From a bacterium UBP6_UBA1196 (GTDB taxonomy: Bacteria > UBP6 > UBA1177), in the NCBI GenBank assembly GCA_002310035.1, contig DBYC01000051.1, positions 1 through 54,666 of the forward strand: DNA of 54,666 bases, read 5' to 3'. Position numbers and translations under genes: made by a program. Within the stretch, counting starts at the first letter, position 1; every line of letters starts with the position of its first letter. Shown here piece by piece: positions 42,838 to 51,900 of the stretch. Below the pieces are notes generated by a model. That model was not told the DNA's origin. It did no database searches and was given only the letters and a program-made list of their open reading frames with translations.

Positions 42838-43692
42838 CTAAACCGTATCTACGAAATTTCTTTCGACTAAATTGAAAACGAGGATACCGCCGAAAAGCAG
42901 GATGAAAGTCGTCGCGATGCTGATCCCATATTCGGCAAAACTCGGCATTCCGGTTGAGAAAAATGCGTGTTTGAAACCTTCAAGAACAGGAACGACGGGG
43001 TTTAGCATATAAAGCGAGCGCCATTTTTCAGGCACCATCGAAAGGGGGTAGACAATGGGAGTCGCATACATCCAAAGCTGCACCGCAAAAGTGACTAAGT
43101 GCGCCATATCACGGTATTTTGTGGTAAGAGAAGTGACGATGAGTCCTACTCCGAGCCCGAGCATCGCCATCTGAAGGACAAAGAGCGGAACAGCGAGGAG
43201 CGCCCAGCTTGGGGAAACGGCGGAACCCGCGATCCAGTAGGCAAGCAGCATTATCAAAAAGAGCAGAAACTGGATCGAAAACTTCACAAGCGCCGAGATC
43301 ACTTGGGAAACCGGCAGCGCAAGCCTCGAAAAATAAACCTTTTTAAAAATATAGGCGTTGCTCACAAAAGTGTTCGAAGTCGAAGTGAGACATGACGAAA
43401 AGTAGTTCCAAAGAATGATCCCGTTCATGTAGAAAAGGATCTGCGGCACGCCGTCAGTCGGGATTTTCGCAATGTTTCCGAATACTAAGAGAAACATCAA
43501 AGTCGTGAATATCGGCTGGATGAAGAACCAGAGCGGCCCCAGGATCGTCTGCTTGTAGACTGAAGTTATGTCTCTTTTTACGAACGATGTTACCAGGTCG
43601 CGATACTGCCAAAGTTCGCGCAGATTCAGACGCAAAAGCTTGTCTTTCGGGGTTATCACCGTCGTCCAGTTTTCGTTTTTTGATCCGCTCAT
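42838..43692 (-). CDS. Wzm/TagG-type ABC polysaccharide export permease
   Basis: A 284-residue ABC-2 permease. The start LRELWQYRDLVTSFVKRDI and YKQTILGPLWFFIQPIFTTL are the classic Wzm/RfbA/KpsM features, followed by six membrane helices and ATPIVYPLSMVP. Such permeases export O-antigen, teichoic acid or capsule chains with a Wzt ATPase. The partner ATPase is not in this window; 30 bases downstream is the MFS gene, and upstream is the unrelated island. Confidence 0.88.
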   Translation of the reverse strand: MSGSKNENWTTVITPKDKLLRLNLRELWQYRDLVTSFVKRDITSVYKQTILGPLWFFIQPIFTTLMFLLVFGNIAKIPTDGVPQILFYMNGIILWNYFSSCLTSTSNTFVSNAYIFKKVYFSRLALPVSQVISALVKFSIQFLLFLIMLLAYWIAGSAVSPSWALLAVPLFVLQMAMLGLGVGLIVTSLTTKYRDMAHLVTFAVQLWMYATPIVYPLSMVPEKWRSLYMLNPVVPVLEGFKHAFFSTGMPSFAEYGISIATTFILLFGGILVFNLVERNFVDTV

Positions 43693-43795
43693 TGGTCACC
43701 ATCAAAAAATCAAAAGCTGAAAAGTATATAAAATTCGCAGAGACGGGCAAATTTTTGGAGTGTTGAATGTAAAAACAGGGGAGGTGACGGAATTT

Positions 43796-44593
43796 TTAAA
43801 AATTTTTCAGAGAATCTTTTAAAGGTTCAAAAAAACGGGAAAGTTTTTTGCTCACAGTGGATTTATCGACATTGTATTTCTTAACGATTTCCTTAAAGTC
43901 TGGTTCGTAATCATGATCTGCGGAATAAGCATCCAAAAGTTCTTTGTTTATGAAAGTATAATTCATCAAAATTTCAGTATTGAAACCATACAACAGCAAG
44001 TTTTGAAGAGTGGCTTGATAAAGTCTGCGATAAACCTCTTCAATATTAAAATCCAGCTTTAGGAGTAAAACTGTAAGGATTTCGGAAAGCATCTGATCAG
44101 GATGCTTTTTCCACTCTTTTTGAATTTTCGGAATAAGTTTCTGCAGGTCTTCTTTGATAAGGCTTTTCCCCAGCGGATCAGTGTCACTGCTTTCTATAAG
44201 AGTATCTAGAATGGAAAATGTTCCGCCTTCTTCATTCGTCTTTTCGAGTCCTGTGGCATTTGCATGTTCCTTGGCCTCTTCGCCTTTTGCGGTGTTTATC
44301 GCATTGTTCAATGACTTGAAAAGGTATAAGTGAAACTCCTCTTTTGAACCGGAAAAGCTTTTCAGACAATCTATGACCACTTTGTGAACTTCATCGACAT
44401 ATTCGCAGTAAGTGGATTTTTTTATCTCTTTAACAGTCAGGTCTGAATCCTGGGATGCTCCTTTTGGTTTTAATACCGCCTGGATGATTTTCCATGTAAA
44501 GCCTTTTATCGCGGCGTCAATGTTTTCACCGCGATCAACAACTCTTTGATATTCTTCATAAAGTTTATTGATCATTTCAAAATTTTTTTCCAT
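43796..44593 (-). CDS. Divergent sigma-factor-like DNA-binding protein
   Basis: A 265-residue cytoplasmic protein. Residues about 80-110 (SGSKEEFHLYLFKSLNNAIN) resemble the start of sigma region 2, where a Phe/Tyr-Leu helix precedes the core-binding helices. Residues 229-255 (EPDFKEIVKKYNVDKSTVSKK, shortened) form a helix-turn-helix like sigma region 4. The middle is a helical linker, longer than in ECF sigmas. I call it sigma-like from this pattern only; a non-sigma HTH regulator is the alternative. It follows the CARF-like gene by two bases (TGA then ATG), so the two are one operon. Confidence 0.5.
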   Translation of the reverse strand: MEKNFEMINKLYEEYQRVVDRGENIDAAIKGFTWKIIQAVLKPKGASQDSDLTVKEIKKSTYCEYVDEVHKVVIDCLKSFSGSKEEFHLYLFKSLNNAINTAKGEEAKEHANATGLEKTNEEGGTFSILDTLIESSDTDPLGKSLIKEDLQKLIPKIQKEWKKHPDQMLSEILTVLLLKLDFNIEEVYRRLYQATLQNLLLYGFNTEILMNYTFINKELLDAYSADHDYEPDFKEIVKKYNVDKSTVSKKLSRFFEPLKDSLKNF

Positions 44594-44595
44594 GA

Positions 44596-45216
44596 TCAGT
44601 CCTCGAACAATGCTTCGATCGTCTTTATTGCACGTTCGCTGCTTGAAGTCTCGATCATGTTGGTAAAGTTCTGCATAAGATAGAGCGGAGTGATGTCATA
44701 GATCATTTGCGAGCCTTCTATGATCTCGTTGTTTTTGAATTCAACTTTGGAATAAACGATGTAACCGATGGAACAATCGAAAAATTTCTCTGCAAACTGA
44801 CACACTGTGAAAAGCAGAAATGCCAAAGGTTTCGGGCCGTAAGTAGTATCGGCATAGATTTCGGCATCATGCTCGAGTTCTTTGAGGATGGCCTTGAACA
44901 TAAACTGAAAATTTGTTTTCGACATATCGAACGCGCTCGGAAGTATTTTATAAGTGATTTTTGCTCCGACCTTGTTGAAATGATCGAGTTCTTCCTTAAA
45001 AAGTTTTGCGTTGTCGCTTCCTGCGTTTTCACCTCCTTTTGTCTCAAGAAGGAGGACTTTGACTTCATCATCGGCTTTAAGCGAGTTCGCAAGAGCAGCC
45101 GTCGCAGCAAACTGAATAGGTTCTTTAATTTCAAGCAAAGCGTTCCCGTCAACGGGATAAACGCATTTTTTTAAATTTCCTTTAAGCGGAAGTGTTACAA
45201 ATAAGATTTTTTTCAT
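44596..45216 (-). CDS. CARF/TM1812-like ligand-sensor protein
   Basis: A 206-residue protein with the Rossmann-like start MKKILFVTLPLKGNLKKC and the family-like segment EIYADTTYGPKPLAFLLFTV near residue 120, which fits the D-[IL]-T-[HY]-G pattern of Csx2/TM1812 CARF proteins; DITPLYL follows at 174. CARF domains sense cyclic oligoadenylates in type III CRISPR immunity, but no cas genes or CRISPR array are in this window. It is co-transcribed with the sigma-like gene and lies under the shared promoter element at 45301. Confidence 0.5.
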   Translation of the reverse strand: MKKILFVTLPLKGNLKKCVYPVDGNALLEIKEPIQFAATAALANSLKADDEVKVLLLETKGGENAGSDNAKLFKEELDHFNKVGAKITYKILPSAFDMSKTNFQFMFKAILKELEHDAEIYADTTYGPKPLAFLLFTVCQFAEKFFDCSIGYIVYSKVEFKNNEIIEGSQMIYDITPLYLMQNFTNMIETSSSERAIKTIEALFED

Positions 45217-45300
45217 TTTTTCACCTCAAATAGACAAATAAATCTGTCTGTTTTTATAAGTTTGTAAAATTTTCACAATAAAAGAACTGTTTACACTGTA

Positions 45301-45330
45301 TATAAGCTGCGAAAAACCGGAGAGTTGACA
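45301..45330 (-). promoter_or_regulatory. Shared island promoter element, copy 1 (CARF-sigma operon)
   Basis: The minus strand reads TGTCAACT, 15 bases, GCTTATA. The 8- and 7-base blocks and the spacing are identical in four copies in the island. This copy lies 84 bases before the start at 45216. Confidence 0.75.
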
Positions 45331-45363
45331 AAAATTTTGTAAAAACTTCATAATCGCATGGTT

Positions 45364-46890
45364 TTATTGATGTTTTTCTTTGGCTTTGTCCATTTTCGCC
45401 AGCTCTAAAGTGAGATATATCAGGTATATCTGGATCGCAAAAGCGTGCTTTTCAAAGAAATCCTCTTCCTCGTTTTCAGAGCAGTATAGAAAACTCATGA
45501 ATTTTTTCAGATGATCAAACTCGTCTTTGTCTAGCACATCCTCGTTGTAGATGTTAGTTTTGCTGATTTCATCCGGATCTAGAGCGAGATTTTCGGTTTC
45601 TTCCTCAAAATTGAAAACTTTATGCCACAATTCTTCGTTGTTTGCCGCATTGATGTTCAGAGGATCCGTGATTTTTTTGAAATAATGATTCAGAATTATG
45701 ATAAGTTTTTCCGTATTTTCTTTCTGAGCAGGATCTTTTTTGAGTTCGCAGAGATATTTGTAAGAATCGAAAAAAGCCTGAAAGACCAACATTTTCCAAT
45801 TCAATATTTGTTCGTATTTGAGGGAATCCGTGTATTGATCACTATATTTGTCGAACAGTTTATATACGGCGACATTCGCACCTAAGTGCGTTATCCTGTT
45901 GCGTTCAGGATACAAAAACTTGTGATTCAGCGCGCTTCTATTCGTAAAGCGGTCGTCTTTGGTGGCTTGGATCGGCTTCCCCAATTTAAACGAAGGGCTT
46001 TTGTTTAACCATTCCATTTCTGATTCTTCAAAAAATTTGCAGGTTATTTCCCTGCGGAATTTTTCATTTCCGGCAAAAAACATCTGTGTAAAGTCCGGAT
46101 CCTTGAAACCGAAATCGAGTTCTTTGAGTTTTTCGAGGTTCGTAAGGACCTTTGTTATTTCTTCATGTGCTTCCGCCTGAGAATAATTCGATGTTTTTCT
46201 GTTCGGGAAGATCTTGAGGATAGATTCCTGATGTTCCCTTACAAAATTTATTACGTTGATGAGTTTTTCCCTCGGAACAGTTTCGTTTTCGGGCGGCATG
46301 AAATTCGCCAGAATGCGTAGAACGCCTTCATTCGCCTTGAAATAGTTCCCTTCGAATTTGGTAAAATCGATGTCGGTGAAGGGATCTTCTTTTAAAAAAC
46401 CGAGATCTTTATTGATTTTATTGAGTATTTCACTCTGTTTTTTAGGCAGATACCATGATTTTTCTTCTAAAGCCGAATCAAAAAGTTCCTTGATTTTCGA
46501 TTTCCGCTCTTCGGAAGCGAAAAATGTTCCGGCTTTGCAGATATCACGCAGCAGAAAGAAGAAAACTCCCTGCAAAAGCCGCATGTCTTCCTTAAAATTT
46601 TTTCTGCTGGTCTTTTTGATATTTTTAGGTCTGAATATCGACAAAACGGCCGAAGCCTTTTCCTCAATCGTTTCACCAGCTATGATTTTGCTTGTTGCGT
46701 CAAAAATATTCTGTTCCACAACAGCCTCAGGTGCATGAAAGATCTTTTTGAGGTGATCAATATTCAAACCTTTGAGTGAGCAGTAAAGATCGGAAACTTT
46801 GTCGGGATCATCGCTGAAGCTGCCGCGAAGAGCCTCTTTCTCCGCCGTGATTTCTGTAATTATCTTATCAAGTTCTTCTTTTGATCTCAT
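45364..46890 (-). CDS. Large protein with a HEPN-type ribonuclease motif
   Basis: About 508 residues from the ATG at 46888-46890, chosen for GGAGA at 46894-46899; an ATG at 46900-46902 would add four residues. It is helical throughout and has no signal peptide. The segment PERNRITHLGANV contains RNxxxH, the R-polar-x3-H catalytic motif of HEPN ribonucleases, at about residue 330. The flanking helices fit a HEPN domain, and the rest is not recognised. HEPN proteins are common effectors in abortive defence, with Csm6/Csx1 as CARF-linked examples. It lies between two shared promoter elements and upstream of the CARF-sigma operon. Confidence 0.5.
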   Translation of the reverse strand: MRSKEELDKIITEITAEKEALRGSFSDDPDKVSDLYCSLKGLNIDHLKKIFHAPEAVVEQNIFDATSKIIAGETIEEKASAVLSIFRPKNIKKTSRKNFKEDMRLLQGVFFFLLRDICKAGTFFASEERKSKIKELFDSALEEKSWYLPKKQSEILNKINKDLGFLKEDPFTDIDFTKFEGNYFKANEGVLRILANFMPPENETVPREKLINVINFVREHQESILKIFPNRKTSNYSQAEAHEEITKVLTNLEKLKELDFGFKDPDFTQMFFAGNEKFRREITCKFFEESEMEWLNKSPSFKLGKPIQATKDDRFTNRSALNHKFLYPERNRITHLGANVAVYKLFDKYSDQYTDSLKYEQILNWKMLVFQAFFDSYKYLCELKKDPAQKENTEKLIIILNHYFKKITDPLNINAANNEELWHKVFNFEEETENLALDPDEISKTNIYNEDVLDKDEFDHLKKFMSFLYCSENEEEDFFEKHAFAIQIYLIYLTLELAKMDKAKEKHQ

Positions 46891-46936
46891 GGCATTCTCC
46901 ATTCAAAACAGCAATCCAATGATTCTGCTGATAAGA

Positions 46937-46966
46937 TATAAGCGGTGGAAAAATGAGAAGTTGACA
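46937..46966 (-). promoter_or_regulatory. Shared island promoter element, copy 2 (HEPN gene)
   Basis: The minus strand reads TGTCAACT, 15 bases, GCTTATA, 46 bases before the start at 46890. It abuts the stop of the upstream gene at 46967. Confidence 0.75.
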
Positions 46967-47485
46967 TTAAAGTGGCAAATCAGCAAATGGGTACTTTTTT
47001 TGATAGGCTTCGAGTGTTCTGTTGATACTGCGTTTAACACCGTTAAGCGGATTCCAAACAGATTCTTCTGTCGCATTTATCGTTTCATCATAAAGAGCAT
47101 AGGCGATAGGCATGTTGTTGGATCCTATAAAAACAAAGAACAGCTTTAAATTGATTCGTCGTCCTTTTCGATCCATTTGTGCATCGAATTGCTTAAATAC
47201 TGTTCTGTAATCTTTCAAAAAGTCAACAGATGATTTTTCTATATCCTCTTTGCTTGATTTATAGCGGAGAACAAAACAATGAATCCTGTCATTCTGAAAG
47301 TAGCCCCCGACAAAACTATCCCCGTCAAAGTCTTCAGTAATTTGTTCCCCTGATACGCATTTTTCGTAAACATTGAAAGCATCTTTCTGGCTGTTTGAAT
47401 AAATATAAGGGAAATGAAGATTCTGTGCCCGAACAGCAGCAAAAACGAACAACACTGCCAAAACCGCCAGAAACTTCTTTAACAT
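46967..47485 (-). CDS. Small secreted protein of unknown function, third gene after mkoAB
   Basis: 172 residues from the ATG at 47483-47485 (GGAGGG upstream). A clear signal peptide (FLAVLAVLFVFAAVRAQN) precedes a mature part with one Cys (YEKCVSGEQ) and no recognised motif. It starts 81 bases after mkoB in the same direction, with no promoter element between them, so it probably belongs to the same operon. A secreted member is not part of described Mokosh systems. Confidence 0.65.
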   Translation of the reverse strand: MLKKFLAVLAVLFVFAAVRAQNLHFPYIYSNSQKDAFNVYEKCVSGEQITEDFDGDSFVGGYFQNDRIHCFVLRYKSSKEDIEKSSVDFLKDYRTVFKQFDAQMDRKGRRINLKLFFVFIGSNNMPIAYALYDETINATEESVWNPLNGVKRSINRTLEAYQKKYPFADLPL

Positions 47486-47566
47486 TTTTCCCTCCATGAA
47501 AGTTTAGATCCGTGATCAACAAAATTCATGCAAGAATAGTTCAAATATGTGATTTGTAAAGGGATT

Positions 47567-48904
47567 TTAGTTGAATTTTGCGATCTGCTTTAAAATCTCA
47601 TCTTGGTTCATGTTGATCGTTGATGTTTCGCCCCTTGCGTCTTTCTCGTCACCGCCGCCGAAACTTAACCAGTTGAAACTTCCCATTATCATGAAATCAT
47701 CGTCGCAGATAACGATCTTGGAGTGGTCGTCAGTTTTTATCAGGCGGAAGTTGTCTTTGCCGAGCGAGTCAAAAAATTTCTGCGATTCTTTGTCGATACC
47801 GATTTTGTCAAACCTGTTTCGCGGTTTCATGCCGTACTTGACTGTAACGCGCACACCTCTTTTAACGGCATTTTCTATATACTCTTTATAGATTTGAAGT
47901 GTCCGCCAGTTGATCCACGGAGATTGGATGCAGATGCTTCTTTTTGCATTTTCAAGGACATAGATGAAGTGTTTTTTGTGTTCGTCAACCTCGATGGTTT
48001 TCCCGTCAGAAATGGAAATTTCCTCTACCGGCTGGATTTTTTCTTTAATGATTTCAGGAGTCGTCTCATTGAATTTCTCAATATTTTTTTCAAATATCTT
48101 CACGCTGTTCGGTGAAATATTTTCGTAGTCGAATTTCTGTTCGTTTAGAATACGGTCAAACAGTTGCGTAGCCTGGAAATCCTCTTCGTAATCTTTGTTG
48201 AGGACAAGGAATCTTTCATTTCTTTCTTCATCTTTATAGAACAAACAGATGTATCTGCGGAAGAACTTGCCGGGCGCAACTTCAAATATATCCGTTATAT
48301 CGTTGCCATCCTGCAGATTTTCTATAACGACCTGCCGGAGGGTCTTGTTGTCGGAAAATTCATCATCCAGATATTCCGTTCTCGGGCGCGATTTTACATA
48401 AGGTTTGAATTCTATGGCACCGTTTCTTGACTTTTGATCCAGTTTATTTGTGTCCTCCAAAACTGTTCCGAATATTCCGTCAAAATAAAGCCAGGCAGAA
48501 GCGTTTTCCGTGACCAGTTCCGTTTCTTTTTCCAAGATCTCCTTTCCTTCTTTGGAAAGTTTCAGTTCATCCTGCCTTATATCATTCTGCTTCAGATAAC
48601 CTTTTGTCGTGATGTCTGCCAGAATAGTGTCCAAGATCTCTTCGTCCAGTTGAGTGATTTCCTGCAGATATGAATAGGAATCATCGTCTTTGACAGTTTC
48701 AAGGAACTGTATGGTCTTCAACACGGATATAATCACCGGGTGTATCTTCCGTTCTTTTGTAACTGCATACATCACTTTTGTTCTGTATACCGGGTAGTCT
48801 ATTTCGCGGGCGTCATACATTGCAAAGCCTTCGTAATGGTCGCTGTATCTGTGGGTAAGCAGTTCAAGATCCAGCTTGATAGCGTTATTTTGCTTTTCAG
48901 TCAT
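47567..48904 (-). CDS. mkoB: Mokosh type I MkoB-like protein, phospholipase-D-fold nuclease
   Basis: A 445-residue protein. The C-terminal third is a phospholipase-D-like domain with one HxK motif (H394-S395-K396 in TDDHSKIVICDDDF) followed by GSFNW, as in PLD-fold nucleases; two such halves or a dimer would make the active site. Upstream, SICIQSPWINWRTLQIYKEYI is the companion strand-helix. The N-terminal 300 residues include a likely winged-helix (ITTKGYLKQNDIRQDELKLS). It overlaps the kinase-helicase gene by eight bases. The pair matches type I Mokosh anti-phage defence. Confidence 0.72.
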   Translation of the reverse strand: MTEKQNNAIKLDLELLTHRYSDHYEGFAMYDAREIDYPVYRTKVMYAVTKERKIHPVIISVLKTIQFLETVKDDDSYSYLQEITQLDEEILDTILADITTKGYLKQNDIRQDELKLSKEGKEILEKETELVTENASAWLYFDGIFGTVLEDTNKLDQKSRNGAIEFKPYVKSRPRTEYLDDEFSDNKTLRQVVIENLQDGNDITDIFEVAPGKFFRRYICLFYKDEERNERFLVLNKDYEEDFQATQLFDRILNEQKFDYENISPNSVKIFEKNIEKFNETTPEIIKEKIQPVEEISISDGKTIEVDEHKKHFIYVLENAKRSICIQSPWINWRTLQIYKEYIENAVKRGVRVTVKYGMKPRNRFDKIGIDKESQKFFDSLGKDNFRLIKTDDHSKIVICDDDFMIMGSFNWLSFGGGDEKDARGETSTINMNQDEILKQIAKFN

Positions 48905-51900
48905 GTTTTCCTCCCAATTTGATCACTTCATAAGACTCTTTGTTTTGATTGATATATTCGATTATGCTTTTGAACGGATTGTCTTTGTCGGAGACTTGGG
49001 CTTGATAAAGAAAGTCCATGTCGCCCACGATGACCAGCAGTTTTTTTGCTCTCGACAGAGATACGTTGAGACGTTTTTCATCCGCGATGAAGTCTATCTT
49101 CGCTTTGCCTTTCAACTTTCCGGATCTTACGCAGTCATAGATGATAATGTCCCTGTCGCTTCCCTGGAAGCTGTCGACCGTTCCGATATCTATGCTGCAA
49201 TCTGCAAAATTTTTCTTCACGGCGAGTTTTTTGCGCAATGCCGCCGCCTGAGCCTTGTAGGGCGTAATTATTCCGATGTCGTAGTTAGTTCCGCAGTTTT
49301 TCATCTCCGTTTGGATCTGCCTTAATGTCCTCTCGATAACAGATGCATTGCAGCGGTTTATTTTTCCGGTTCCTTCCTGTTCGTCTTCCTTGTCGGACAG
49401 CATTCCGGTGTCGTACCAGACGACGCTTGATCTGAAGCTGAGAGAATGTTTCTTTTGAGCGTTTACGGCATCGGTTGTCTTCAGTTCGCCGTTGTAGAAG
49501 GGTATGTTGTACAGATTGCAAATGTCGCGTGCAGAGCGGTAGTTGTGGTTCAGGGTATGAAGCAGATTGGGCCTGTCTGCATTCTGAATACGCTCAAACA
49601 TCCGCTGGAAGAACGAAGTCTTGGCTTCATCCCTGTCTTTGATCTTTTCGAGCACATCGTCATCAATGACCGGAGCAAGCTGTTTGTGGTCACCGACAAG
49701 TATCAGCTTTCTCGCTTTTATGCACGGAACGAGCAGTTCGCTAAGAGTGGCTCTTCCGGCTTCGTCAACGATCACAGTGTCAAAAACGATCTCTCTGAAA
49801 CTTTTCCATGATGAAATACCGACCAAAGTGCCGAAGACGAGTCTGATGTTCTGCGTGAAAAGCGCAGCCAGTTCAGCTTCTTTGTTTTTTTCTCCGTTTT
49901 TGCTGCTGTTTCCCATTTGAGAAGTTATGTGCTGCAATTGTTCCCGGAAATCTTTCTGCAGTTCCTGCATCTTGCTTTGTATTATCCAGTTAGGGTGCGA
50001 TACGGGATTTCCGTCTATGTGCTTTATGTTTTCCTGAATCATTTTGTTCAGCACTCTGTGCGGCATGTAGTTTTGCGCTGTTTTGCTGATTTTGGTCTCA
50101 TCGTTCCCGATGCGGAGGATCTTGTCTTCAATGCCGCAGATCTTTTCAAGGACATTGTCTACAGCCTGATTGCTCTGGGATGCCACAAGTATTTTCTCAT
50201 GGGGCCGCGTTTTTAAAAGCTGGGTAACTATCTCGGTTATAGTCACGGTCTTTCCTGTTCCGGGAGGGCCCTGCAATACCATCAGTTCGCATTTGTCATC
50301 CAGAGACAAGGCTTTACGGACCGCAAGCTGCTGATTTTCGTCAAGGCTGGTGTTGTAGAACTTTTCTACATCGATCAGATCGTTTTTTATGAATTCCTGA
50401 GGCCGGTTTATCTTTCTAAGGAAGTTGTGAATGTATACGTTGCCGTTCTGCAGCTGATCAAGAGCAAAGTCTTTTTTGTTCCAGACGGCTTCTTCCGCCT
50501 GATAATCATAGCTCAGAAAGTATTCCGAACCCTTTTCCAGATAGAATCCTTTGTTTTGATCATCAGCACATTTTGCGACTTCGTATTTCCCCACTTTTAC
50601 AGTTACGGAAAAGCCCGATTCAGATCTCTCAACGACACCTTTCAGTGCATCGTCAGAATCCAAATCCTCCTGCAGGATGACGTTCTGTTTCTGCTTGAAA
50701 TCCTTTTCGGAACGGCTGTTTTCTGTTTCTGTCTCATTTTTTGCCGCATTTTCTTCAGCCTCATCTTTGTCTATTACATATTCCAATGTCAATGTGTCGT
50801 CGCCGCGGTTCAATTCCTTCAGGATCACCTTTCTGGTGTTCTTTTTTTCATCTATAGTCCTTTTTTCCGCTTTCAGCAGTTCCTCTTCAGTTGCAATGCT
50901 TTTGGAGTCAGTTTCATAACGCTCGTTTTCGCGTTTTTTCTGCTCGTACAGCTCTTTTAATTTCTCGATCACGCTTCCTGCATCATCGCAGTTCCAGTCC
51001 TGTTCGTTTGGGCCAAGTATTTTGAACATATCGTCTGTCGAAAGCCCGTATTTCTGCAGGAGTTCCGTTTTGGAAGGACTTTCGAGAATGCCAAAGCAGA
51101 AAAAATAATGACTGTTTTCTTTTGCAGAACAGCAGAATATCAGATCTCCGATAGCGATCTTTATTTCATCGCGGTCGCTTTTGTCTTTACCAAACTCCAA
51201 ATAAGCGTGGGAATCTTTGATTCTTTTCCTGATGTCATCTTTTTCGGCATACAGTTCGCAATCGTGGTTTTCCCTCCATTTCTCAAGCACGCGGCCGCCT
51301 ATTTGAATGCCGAAAGTCTTGTTGGGCATGATCTCTCTCAGCAAATCGTTAAGTTTTCTGCGGACATCAAGCAGTTTTATGCGTTCTTCAGGATTAGCGT
51401 TCAGCATTGCCTTTATGATCATGAGCAGTTCGGCATTCGTTTTATCAAGCTGCTCTTTATGTTCGGCAATACGCCCGTATATTTCTTCCAGAGAATCGAA
51501 ATCTTGGTAAGAGTCCGAGAATGTAGAGGAATCAAAATGCGACCCAAGCAAAAGGTCGAGCATACAAAGCCCGAGCGAGTATATGTCGCTTTCTTTGCGG
51601 CATTCGTTCTGAGCGATTTGTTCCGGAGCATAGAAGCGCTTGTCCGGTGAACTGCTCATCATTGCATAGATGTAGCATCTGCCGAAATCGAGCAGATAGG
51701 CATGATCCTCTCTGTCGATCAAGATATTCTTAGGATTGATATTGCCGTGATAAAAGCCTTTCTGGTGAATATATTCAACCGCATCGACAATCTGCTGGTA
51801 GCACTTTATGAGCGAAACATAGTTCGAACCGAACCAGTCAGGCTTCAATTCGGAATATCCTTCGTCGAAATTCCGGTCGACAAAATAGAAGTTTCTCTCA

